The notes under the pieces: generated by a model
The model's database searches: none
What the model saw: only the letters and a program-made list of their open reading frames with translations
What the model was told of the DNA's origin: nothing
Program-made: the position numbers and the translations under genes
Source of the DNA: Terebella lapidaria
Taxonomy: Eukaryota > Annelida > Polychaeta > Terebellida > Terebellidae
Reading direction: 5' to 3'
Assembly: GCA_949152475.1 (NCBI GenBank)
Contig: OX424568.1
Coordinates: forward strand, 2,827,667 to 2,891,666
Length of the DNA: 64,000 nucleotides
Shown: piece by piece, positions 12,471-22,648 of the stretch
Layout of the letters: each line of letters opens with the position of its first letter
Position numbering within the stretch: position 1 is the stretch's first letter

Positions 12471-12749
12471 AAAATATGGTCTCAGGACACAGCGTCTGAA
12501 CCTGAAGGGTTGAATCCAGTAGACCTAGGCTTGCACGAGAGCACACACCACCAGCACCAGGCAGTTGAGGAACTCGTGCAATGTGACAGTATACCAGCAA
12601 TGCCAGGAGAACTGTTCAACGTGACTTTCACAAAACTTTGCAAGTTTGATGCAACTGAAGCAAGCCTGAACATGTACCTACTTTTGATAACCCGAAGGAT
12701 GCGGAAAACGACCAGGACGATGATGATGATATGGTGTGTCAACAATTGA
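12309..12749 (+). CDS. Unrecognised open frame, 146 codons
   Basis: The frame begins in the second copy of the 238-bp repeat and runs on into unique sequence. It has a cysteine-rich motif (CHYGCKCHW), then a soluble-looking stretch with HHQHQAVEELVQC and PGELFNVTFTKLC. In another frame the last 70 bases read TFDNPKDAENDQ followed by five aspartates and MVCQQLINR, which is a plausible acidic tail. A splice or frameshift near 12,660 may therefore join the two. I do not recognise the product. It may be a spliced exon, a decayed gene or chance. Confidence 0.3.
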   Translation: MYNVSRLQPTTISCHYGCKCHWAFRSKDKQTESNSFQTMSPVFHINITSIALLSKIWSQDTASEPEGLNPVDLGLHESTHHQHQAVEELVQCDSIPAMPGELFNVTFTKLCKFDATEASLNMYLLLITRRMRKTTRTMMMIWCVNN

Positions 12750-12769
12750 TAAATAGGTGAATGCTTATT

Positions 12770-14387
12770 TCAATATCTTTTATTGGCTCGGGTCTTGGCT
12801 TGAAGGTGGTTATTAATGTAGTACAGAACTACAAAGTCGGGTGAAAACACACTCGCACAGTTTGGCGACTACATACCACTGCCGAGGTGAGGGATTCAAC
12901 CTCCCTAAACCGACTGCATTGGTGAGAAGTCGGCCCACATTCGGACTGAGCTGACTGAGTAACCTCTGTTTAACAAGTTAAAAATACAAACAAGTATCGT
13001 TAAAAGAATCGTTTTACTGGATTCCTTGTGCCTGAAAACATATAAAACGACACAAATTTTATGTTTCTATGTCAATTAGGGCCATAGATATGGCGATTAT
13101 TAAATTTGTGGTGATAATTGGTGGCCATCTTGGATTTGCACACAATTAATATGTGAAAAAATGGAAACAGTTATTCCTCATCTCATTAGGGTCCATTTTG
13201 ATGAAAAATCTTCATAAAGCAAAATCAATATGAAAATGGCATGGAATTACACAACATAAACAATTAGTAATCAAAGTTTACTAAGGTGAAATGAGAAATT
13301 ATAACAAATTTTGCGTGTTATAATGGGGAGTGTTTCGCTGTGATTCAACCTCACCAGGCAAAGTGATCTTCATTGAACACGACTTAAATGCACTAAAATA
13401 CAATTCAGAAGTCACGCAAATTTATGATATCATGTCACAACATAATATTTAGACATATTCATTTCAAACATTGTGCTTTCGCTTCAGGCAATTATATCAT
13501 CAGGTTTTCTGACTGTTGCACGTCGTGTAATAAACAGCCAAAAAAATATAATCTGGTATATTTTAATAGGATTTTCAATTTCCTTTGCAGTGGTATTGTT
13601 GATTTGCTCATGCCATCATCCAAAAAAAGTTACAAACCATAGGATTACGATACCCCCAAATTTGATGTGCGAAAAACGCACCGAAAATCGACAAGGGGTA
13701 CCCTAACAAAATGCAAATTTCAGATATGATGCTGACATGGTGGACACAGACACCCGGGCTATTCTTGTTCCTGATACATTTCTCTACAACATGCATAGGT
13801 CAGACCTTTTCCACCTTTCGGGTGCAACAAAGTGACATATTTCTGGATCTGGCTTCCGGACTATACATGCACTTGTAAACATAGCATTAGTTTGGCGAGG
13901 TGGTATGACCAGAAGCTTTCACTTGATCCACCAGCCAAGTCAAAACCGATTCAACAATTTAAGGCGTCCCCTCTTACTCAGCAGATCCATCGATCCACAA
14001 AATGGACAGGATGCACTTATTGTTCTCTTGCCTGAAACTATATCTCCATGTATCACTTTTACGATAATCCACTAATGGGAAACAGCTTCATTATGATAAT
14101 TTTCGAATGCATTAACACAAAAGGCTGAGTAAGCTAGACAATCAAAGATTGCAGACCCTCGCCCTTTAGATTTAGTCACTGTGGTATATATCATTGTCTT
14201 GACAATGACCCGAATTATAGCACTTACCCCACAAACGTCCTAAGACCTTTGAAACAATAAAACAATAATGATAGGGAAGAATATCGTGAGTATCAGTTGA
14301 CTTGCAAAATATTTTGATTTTGTCCTTTTCTGTGACCTTGACCTTGTCTTTCTACTTTATATTCCATGAGCCGATGGGTAATTTTTT
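12770..14387. other. No gene recognised
   Basis: This is AT-rich sequence with several short open frames (for example 13,424-13,706). None has recognisable motifs, convincing splice sites or codon bias. It looks like unique or very old repeat-derived intergenic DNA. Confidence 0.5.
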
Positions 14388-15688
14388 GGTTACCGGACCT
14401 ATGGTCCGTAACCTATTGGCATGGCGATGCGTCCGGCGTCGTCGTCGTCGTCCGTCGTCCGTCGTCCGTCGTCGTCGTCGTCCGTCAACAATTTTATCTT
14501 TAAAGTTTACGATCGAATTTTTCTGAAATTTTGCACAAAAATGCCTAAAAATATTTCGAGAGGGAGGTATTTTTTAGTTTTTTGGTTTTCGCATTTTTTT
14601 CAAAATGGCGCCCGTTTTCGACGAAAAATACCTGATTTTGGAATTTGGCGGCCATTTTCTCAAAATCTGTTCAGTAACTTTTTTTCTTTTTGATACATAA
14701 CACTCCTCATATGTACTCCTATGATGTCTATGAATTTCGTTGCGCTTGAATTGCTCGAAGTGGGCCATTTTGGCCCAAACTCGGCCCAAATGGGACTTTC
14801 CCATGTTAAATTCTCCTATGCTTTATATTGGGACACATTATGCCTAATATCTCGCTTAATATTGAGATTAGAGACTAGGAATCAATTGTGGACATATAGG
14901 AAATGATATATGCTGAATATTCTCATGACCTTGAATTTGACCTCTGACCTCAGTTTCAAGGTCAGAGCACAAAATGGCTTATATCTCGCTTATTATCGAC
15001 TCTACAGCTTGGAAATTAATTGTGGACATATAGGAAATGATATATGCTGAATATTCTGATGATCTTGAATTTGACCTTTGACCCCATTTTCAAGGTCATA
15101 TGACAAAATGGCTAATATCTCGCTTGTTATCGACTTTACAGCTTAGGAATCAGTTATGAACATATAGGAAATGATATATGCAGATTATTGTCATGACCTT
15201 GAATTTGACCTTTGACCTCATTTTCAAGGTCACAGGACAAAATGGCTAATATCTAACTTATTATCGATTTTACAGCTTAGGAATCAATTGTGGACATATA
15301 GGAAATGATATATGCTGAATATTCTTGTGACCTTGAGTTTGACCTCTGACCTCATTTTCACGTCCAAGGACAAACTGGCTCATATCTTGCTCCTCTATTG
15401 ACTGTATGGCTTGGGAATCAATTGTGGACATGATATAGAAAATGATATACACTGAATATTTTGATGACCTTGAATTGACCTTTGCCCTTTCATTTTCAAG
15501 GCCACAGCACAAAATTTCTGATATGTCTCTGATTATTGAATTTACAGTTTAGCAATCAACTGTGGACATGATATATGCTTACTGTTATATATGCCGAATA
15601 TTCTCTTGACCTTGAATTCAACCAGTGACCTGGCTAACTTCTAAAATATTAAACATTTTCCGGTAACCTATCTAGGCCCTTGGCCTAA
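14388..15688 (+). mobile_element. Family 1 hairpin-capped tandem-core element, copy I
   Basis: The head is a bulged hairpin: GGTTA, extra C, CGGACC, loop TAT, GGTCCG, TAACC. A CGTC-rich run follows at about 14,427-14,487. Next comes a conserved leader containing AAAATGGCGCCCG and AAGTGGGCCATTTTGG. From about 14,879 there are five to six tandem units of about 134 bp. The tail carries CCGGTAACC, which is complementary to the head start, and ends in a small hairpin (AGGCC/GGCCT). T-runs flank both ends. No protein is encoded; open frames over the CGTC run are low-complexity artefacts. The architecture suggests a non-autonomous element mobilised in trans. Confidence 0.8.
14879..15650 (+). repeat. 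Tandem core with nuclear-receptor half-sites
   Basis: Units of about 134 bp start at a GAATCAATTGTGGACATA-like string. Each contains TGACCTTGAATTTGACCT, a TGACCTTTGACCT-type direct repeat and TTTTCAAGGTCA, then ATGGCTAATATCTCGC. TCAAGGTCA is the known ERR/FTZ-F1 (NR5A) monomer site, and AGGTCAAAGGTCA is a DR1 site for HNF4/RXR-type receptors. Single-base decay is seen in some units. Confidence 0.75.
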
Positions 15689-16625
15689 TTTTTAGGAATT
15701 GCTACCATGAGAGGGCACCAGACTTTTTGACTTGATTTTGTTAGATATATGTATCTACTACCAGAAACAGCATGATGGATACTTCGGGAGAGTAGCTTAG
15801 CTCCAGTACAACCTAAAATGTTAGAGTGGGGTCTTAAACAGATGTAAACCCGCTTCAGACGAACGCAATTCAACCCGCTACATATATCCTCTACATCAAA
15901 CTGTTTTTTTTACTATTAATGTATCATAATGAAGTATACAGGTTATGTGGATAGTATGACAAGTCAAAATATACTGGATCTTGTCTTCGATCATATTATT
16001 TTTTCAAATTAGAGTCAATTTGTACATAGCAGAAACCGCAGCAAATGAGATAGCACCACTCCTCAATGGCTTCGCAATATGGTCTCGAATCTCAGTACAC
16101 CTAAGAGTCCTGAAATTTCGACCCCCAAATTTTCAACCTCGGGCGATAAAAGGATGTTCTGGATGTCTGAGCAACAGCCATACACCAGGTGATCAGAAGT
16201 TGACCATGGAAAAATACCATAATGGTTGGAAAGCTTTACGTACTTATTTAAGAAATGGTCACGAGTAAGTTTTAGAACTGCACATTTATAGAATCTAGAT
16301 TTTTCCATGACGCAAATAGAGCTGTGATGCCTCACTGAATCTATGAAGAGAAATATGTTGAGAATTGTGTGTGCATAATTATTATTTATTCATATTTAAA
16401 ATTTCGATCATGGTTCTAAATATTGTTACGATATTATCATCAAGTATCTAATTTTACTAATCCACAACAAATACACATAGATTATGAAATATTCGATATT
16501 CCATGGCAGGCTGTGGCTCCCGCGTGTCAGGCCAATAGATCACAAACTCTTTATCCTAAAACGGAATTGCCGTCGATGACAGGTTATTAACTTGGTACAT
16601 CCTTTACCCAGGAAGGATGATCCTT
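15689..16625. other. No gene recognised
   Basis: A 95-codon open frame at 15,981-16,268 (motif IAPLLNGFAIWSR, later NGWKALRTYLRNG) has no family I can name and no clear splice sites. The rest is AT-rich intergenic sequence. Confidence 0.4.
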
Positions 16626-16629
16626 TTAA

Positions 16630-17166
16630 AGCAGCTGCCTTCGAAACCAGCCAATATTTTTTTTAAAACTATATTTTATATTAAAGATGTTAAACTAACT
16701 GAATGAAACATACTCACATCAAATGTAATGGAAATAACCAGTCCTCAGGGAAATTGCTCATTTGAACGGGTGGTTTTTGCGTAAATACAGAACTGTATCC
16801 ATCACACGCAATGTAAACAAAGCATAGAAATGCGAGATAGACTGACAAATCCACACACATCATAGTATATCACTGATTATTTTCTCATAACTACACTATA
16901 TATGCACATACGAACTGGGAAATGTACTTGATGTGGACTTTTAATCGCGATTTGAGCATTTGTTTACATTCGTGTTTGATGGATACACTTCGTTTGTTTA
17001 TTTACAAAAGCGGTACAAAATGGGCACAAAAACGGATGAAAAGACAACTCGGACGGACTGTAATCGTCAAAATCATTGAGCACACCTTTTGTTATATTGC
17101 ATTAGATATGTTTAACAAAAAATTAATCTTGAAAAAAAATATTGCATACATTCGAAGGCAGCAGCT
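16630..17166. mobile_element. piggyBac-type MITE, copy 1
   Basis: The 537-bp element is flanked by TTAA at 16,626-16,629 and 17,167-17,170. Its terminal inverted repeats are AGCAGCTGCCTTCGAA at the left and AGCTGCTGCCTTCGAA read inward from the right. TTAA duplication is diagnostic of the piggyBac superfamily. The interior has no transposase, so it would be moved in trans. It is the inverse-orientation relative of the element at 43,079-43,620. An 82-codon open frame inside is not a recognised protein. Confidence 0.88.
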
Positions 17167-17169
17167 TTA

Positions 17170-18300
17170 ACACAATTAATTTGTGGTTTCGATTTCAGAC
17201 CTCTAAATCATCTACGAACATACAACTAAATCATCTACGATCTTTATTTCAAACTGAAGTTATTCACGGTTAATATTACATAAACTAACTACCAATATGC
17301 AGTAAACACACGCAGTGCTGAACACCCTTTATAGACCGAGTTTGCACACTTTTCACTACTCATCGAATATAATACCTTGCAAAATTTGCAACGAAGTTTT
17401 AACCAAAAACGACGCTTCAATCGACCATGGAACTAAACTAGGCAGCATTTTCCCTCAACCCAGCACTGTATGTCAAAGCCAACTACCTATAAATGCAATA
17501 TATCTCCCGAAATTGAATTGAAATTGTTAATCAAGTTACTGATGACTCCAGTGTGTCGTTTGATAAACTATGTGGTCGGGCTTTGTTTCTATGTTGTATT
17601 TTACGGTTGTTATTGGAATCATCAAAACTTGGCTGTATTGGTGGTAATAGATTGATACTTACGTTACTACTGTCCATCGTGACCTCTGTAAATTTGAAAT
17701 TAATGACATTAGTGCTTTTCTCTGCGGGAGAGTTTATTCAGTCAGCATTTCTGTGATTTGTGTATTATGGGAATCAGCCAAGGAGTATACTAATATGTTA
17801 CGACTGAAACATACCAGTATGTTCATCCCATTTGCTACATATTTGTGAGTATGATGCAACAGAAAATGGATACTTTGGTGTTGATCAGATATCTTAATAT
17901 CCAAGGAACTTTTGAAAAACTGTACATATTCTGATTGGGCTTCCAGCAGCACACGGGAAATAATGATTTTTATGAGAATATCCAGGTCTCGCTAGTGCTA
18001 TTTCGCTTAATGTTATTTCACTTATTTGCATCATTGCTAATTTGATAACCTGTTCTCACCCCTTATGGCCATATAATGTTCATGAAGTTCCATAATCGAT
18101 TTGCCTTACACCAGACTTTGAGATAGGAAAATGAACTTGGTTTTGTTTGCTTGGATACTTTATACTTGGGTATTGGTTCCATGTTTATTGATAAAATAAT
18201 GATATAGAAGAATCCATTGAACTTCAAAAACACTCATATCATTGCGCCGGTATCCTAGTTTGCATGTCAAATAGTCATACATGTATCTCATGTAGAGAAC
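17170..18300. other. Intergenic, with one Penelope-tail-like repeat
   Basis: The only structured part is about 17,530-17,660, a plus-sense copy of the dispersed tail repeat (CTGATGACTCCAGTGTGTC, GTGGTCGGGCTTTG, GGTGGTAATAGATTGATAC). I see no gene in the remaining sequence. Confidence 0.55.
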
Positions 18301-18383
18301 TGGCAAACAAAAGCTTCGAAAATTAATGTGTGGAGTCTGCGGGGGTCTTTGGATCCCTGAGTGGTCAATAAAATTCGCACCTT

Positions 18384-18668
18384 TTGTCCAAGTGCCTCGA
18401 ATATGAACATCAATTATTAGTGTTACCTAGAAAAGACGTGAGGTTTGGTTTTACGCTGTGGTCACGTGACATGTCCCATAAGTCCTTGCGAGAAGACACA
18501 TTTATTAATTACGTGCAAAAAGTTATGAATAATTCTCGCGAAAAGAACAGACGTATACTTTCTTGTCGTGTTTGTACATGCAAAAACAACAACCTGCGCA
18601 TTGCTATTCGAATTACAGTGGATGATATTCCTCAACCAACTGGAAGATATTTCCCCAGTTGGCGTTAA
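18384..18668 (+). CDS. Unrecognised open frame, 94 codons
   Basis: The reading is basic, with a CRVCTCKNNN cysteine motif and a C-terminal QPTGRYFPSWR. I know no family for it, and no start context or splice sites decide it. It overlaps the start of unit C, so it may be chance within an old repeat. Confidence 0.2.
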   Translation: MSKCLEYEHQLLVLPRKDVRFGFTLWSRDMSHKSLREDTFINYVQKVMNNSREKNRRILSCRVCTCKNNNLRIAIRITVDDIPQPTGRYFPSWR

Positions 18669-20109
18669 CGGGAATCTATAAGGAACCTGCGGAAAAGAAT
18701 AAACTGCAACATATGTTTTGTACTTTTTGATGCTGTTCATCTCCCACATTTGCTTCTTGGAAGGGGAGAACTTGAATGAGTATATTGAAAAAAAGTGAAT
18801 GTTGAAATTCCATGCCTCTGGCCAATCAGTGCGATGCGACTAACTTCAGAATTTCTCTCACAATAAGCTATGAAAGAACATCTCCTTCTTTGCTTTTGAT
18901 GTCTTCTGAAGCAGCTGGTGAGGTTTTTTTCTCGAAGAAGCATTCCTTAAAGAGACATTGCTGTTAAAAAAACTAACTGGAAAGGAATCTCAGGTTTTGA
19001 TGAGAGTGAGATGGGGAAAGGGTGGAGGAGTGTTGAGGGAGGGCTTGGAAAGCGATCGTCATTGTTCTGATGGAGATATCATTAGATTATAAGATACAAG
19101 ACTAGTTTGGCACGCGCTGAAATTCCTCACACGTGGCTTCCGTGACCCCACCTGTCACAAAGCTCGTTATATGTCGATGTGTAACCCTGTGACCCCCCCC
19201 CCCCCCCCGCCTCCTTCTTGGTGAAAGTCCCAAATCCAAAATGCGATCCCACCGCAGTTCCGACAGAGCTATTGCGCATTGTCACAGCAATCAATAAAGC
19301 TCCTCGGGCGGCCAGATGTGGCAATGCGAGGCACCCGGAGATGTGACTGGGTCCCAATTTACCATGGGAACACACAACAAACGAGCAACCGGGACCCGCA
19401 ACCGGGCAATTGTGCTGATAGAAGGGGAGTGACGGCTACACGGGAATCAGTAGATAGTAACAGAACTACCGAGCTGGAAAGCAGTAAAAACTTCGAATAA
19501 AAACAATAACGACACAAGTGTCACCAGGATCCGTTATCGTAAAGGGCCGGTCCAGCTCTAAACGAGAGTACAGGCATTGATCTGCCTGAGGATAAAGAAC
19601 GCTGAAGTAGCAGATCATTGTTATTATCCGTGTACACAAGGCACTCATTTGCCTTTTGGGAGCAACTCAAGAGGATTTATCCATCAACGATACATTCTGA
19701 TTAATGTCTTCCTTGCTGTGGGATTGTCTGAGACGGGGGTAATGCAATAGATCTTAGACTGGTGAAATTTGTGACAGTCCGGCATAACAGCCGCTGTATC
19801 CATGGTAACATGTACGAGTTTGTGAGTGGTAGGGCAGGATCTGTCATGCTGGGGCAGACAAATCAGTGATTCGTCGGACCGTCCAACGTTCCAATTAGGA
19901 CAAATGGATGAAAGATGGCCACATTGCATCAAATTTGTTTGCAATTTGTAACATGTGGATACTTATCAACTCCGGTACTTGAAAAGTAATGTTTGTTATC
20001 AATTTCGAGTGACTTCTTGTCACATGTAGTCTTAAAAGCGCATGTTTCTAATTGACCTAATGGATTTGCAAGGTTCCACATTTTATGTGCAAATGTGTCT
20101 TCGATGAAA

Positions 20110-20178
20110 TCTATTACCACCAATACAGTCAGATGTTGATGATGCCAATAACCAAAAGTAAATATTGGTATAGTAATA

Positions 20179-20214
<36 letters not shown>

Positions 20215-20345
20215 GAAAGAAAGCCCGACCAAAGAGTTTATCCAAAGACACACGGCGTCATCAGGGGCAGACAGTCTGTTAAATGTAGTTGTTTCTGTCG
20301 ACGACCAGATGGAATTAGTATACAATCTGATATCTTAACATTTTT
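20110..20345 (-). repeat. Penelope-tail-like repeat with an AAT microsatellite
   Basis: Minus-sense copy of the dispersed tail repeat. TCTATTACCACCAATACAGT, the GCCCGACC motif, GGCGTCATCAGGGGCAGACA and TTGTTTCTGTCGACGACC are in the expected order. An (AAT)n tract of about 35 bases at 20,180-20,215 has expanded within it. Tyrosine- or asparagine-rich open frames here come from the microsatellite, not a gene. Confidence 0.75.
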
Positions 20346-22648
20346 CCCTACTAATAAAATCAACTGATCGGTAAATTGTCTGAGCGTTAAAGCCACATTC
20401 AGTTCACGAAAGACCCAAAGGTAATATTTCAAAGTTCCAAGAATAGGCAGTAAGCACTGATGCGGTCTCTTATTGAATAAAAGCTGTATGTACATTCTAT
20501 GAATATACTTAAATCCTTTTATCAATAATGAAATTATCCAGTGTGTATGAATCGATTTAGTATCAATATATGTATACACAATGACCCCACTTCTAGATCA
20601 ACCAGTGATAGAAACTTGTTCATATTTCTAGACATTCCAATTGCGTTTCATCACATTACAGTATACTGATCAGTGGAGTCACGTGAGATGAGCATATATA
20701 TGCTGTCGTTTTTTGCCAGACCCCACTGGCCAGGAGAACGGACGTCTGAGGGACAGGAACAATGCATTGGGTCAACTGGCTAAACCCTCTACCCCTAACC
20801 CCCGTATAGATGACGCAACAATCGCCTCCAGGTGTAAAAAGCGCGCCTGAAATGTTCATCCATTGAGAACATTTTCCAATATCCCCAATACTCGAGCTTG
20901 ATGAGATCCAATATAGCACATGATTCCACACTGGGAATCCCCCTCATCATGCACATAGTCCCATTGCGGAAATCCCCCACGATGAATTTGACTTTTGGAT
21001 TGGAACAGAATCTGGGACACCATGAGACAGACAGAGAAAAAAGGATCATCTACTGCCTGACAACAGGCTCGAGGTTTCTGCAGCAACATGAGATCCTATC
21101 AGGGTCAATATAATGACATGTCTGCTGGATCGCTGTTGACCCCACGCAGACCTAATAATCTCGCTCTTTGTATAACTAATGATATATAATTATCCGTATT
21201 GACTGTATAACGCCGACGGAATGAGGGTATGGATTGGAAAAGTTATTGGTGTCCCTGAATTATTGGAGACGGAGACATAGTGCGACCATTGCCAATATTG
21301 AAAAAGGATATGTGGCAAATAATAATAATTTTTTTTATTTTATTTGCCTCCAAGATGAACTACCAATATCTGAATTATCGTGTCAGTAATGACCTTTAAG
21401 GAAGTGTTGTCGCTTCGAGAATGTCTCAAAAGAGTCGACGTTGGAAGGGTGATCGAATAGAAGGCAAATACCATGGTCGCCAGGATCAGCATTTCATTAA
21501 AACGCTGTCTGCAGACAATGAGGTCCTACAGAATCTATCTGATGTTGGCGAGTGTCCTGTTTGTGGTGTTTCTCTGTTGTTTTCCACGTGCAACTCCAGA
21601 TTTATGATCAGGTCAAAGGTCAAGAGTCTCATAGTTCCGGCCATATGGTGCTCCATGTGGTCAAATACACAGCCATTGACAAGATCAGCAGCTACGGGAC
21701 TTTCCGTTTCCACGACCTGATGCTAGAACACTTGGAGCCGAGGCAAAACATCATATCGACCAATAGATCTGACCGAAGTCGTTTGAAAAGCAGAGGAAAC
21801 AATGCCTTACAGACAGCTCGTCACAAGTAAACCAAATCGTCAACCGAAAGAGAAGTCAGGGAAATTTGATAGTCACAAAGGGAATATAACCCAGAGAACA
21901 CGAGACTTTCGAATCATCAAGCTCATATCTGTTGGAAATTCCCTGATATGAAAAACAAGGAAGAATCCGCGGGTACGAATCGCTTCCGTTACATAGGAGG
22001 AGGCTACATTTTCTCAGCATTTCCAGATTCTCGAAATTCCTCTGCTTCCGTTGTGCGGATAACATGGATAATAGCGATGTTGAGGAGTAACTACGAGCCG
22101 CAGTTATTCTGTCATGTTTGGTTGGGTTGTCTGCAGTCCAATAGTATGGATAAAAAGTCAAATTTCTCAGCGGAAAAATTCCACTCAGAACCTGCTTCAT
22201 TGGATTGTGAGCTGCCAAGTGCCTTCAATCTATGTGAAATTCAATGGGACTCCTTGTGAAGTAGTGATTTCACAATCAGACATTTATGACCGAAAATCTG
22301 CAGATAATGACGAGTGCCTATATTCATGATATTTGCTTCTTCCCCACCACCTGGTGATCAGAAACAAGACACCTTCGGGATTTGTGTGCCTCCATTATTT
22401 GGACATATACCGTCTACGACAATTGTGGAATTTGTGGAATCAAGCCGCCATCTTGGTGCTGATCATGTACTGTTTTACGTATACCAAGTGACGTCAGCAA
22501 TAGCACAGTTGCTAAAATACTACCAGGATCTAGGGTGGGTGTCCATTGTTCCCTGGGATGTACCTGTCCGTGAAAAACAAATATGGAACCATGGCCAACT
22601 ACTGGTAATAAACTTGCTGGTCTCAATCGAAGTATGAACCGATTTTTA

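Larger units (their letters stand above)
18300..22645 (+). repeat. Ancient partial unit C of the segmental array
   Basis: A diverged copy of the region upstream of the GT92 genes spans about 18,770-20,110. It matches 2,230-3,430 through CTGGCCAAT, GAAGCAGCTGGTGAGG, CTCCTCGGGCGGCCAGATGTGGC and GGACAAATGGATGAA-type strings. A diverged GT92 pseudogene follows. Homology resumes after the inserted family 1 element and is last seen at about 25,440-25,700, where it matches 11,080-11,260. The 4-5 kb lying downstream of GT92 in A and B is missing here, so C is either deleted or an older, shorter unit. Confidence 0.75.

Noticed and set aside
14302-14526. Arginine/proline/serine-rich open frames over the CGTC run.
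   Set aside because: They are translations of a simple-sequence run at the head of a mobile element.
14879-15650. Regular tandem units resembling a CRISPR array.
   Set aside because: Units are about 134 bp with no conserved-repeat/variable-spacer alternation, and the genome is animal.
16922-17170. 82-codon open frame conserved at 43,044-43,325 (minus).
   Set aside because: It is conserved only because both lie in copies of the same MITE, and it resembles no transposase.
20083-20325. Poly-tyrosine and poly-asparagine open frames.
   Set aside because: They are produced by the AAT microsatellite.
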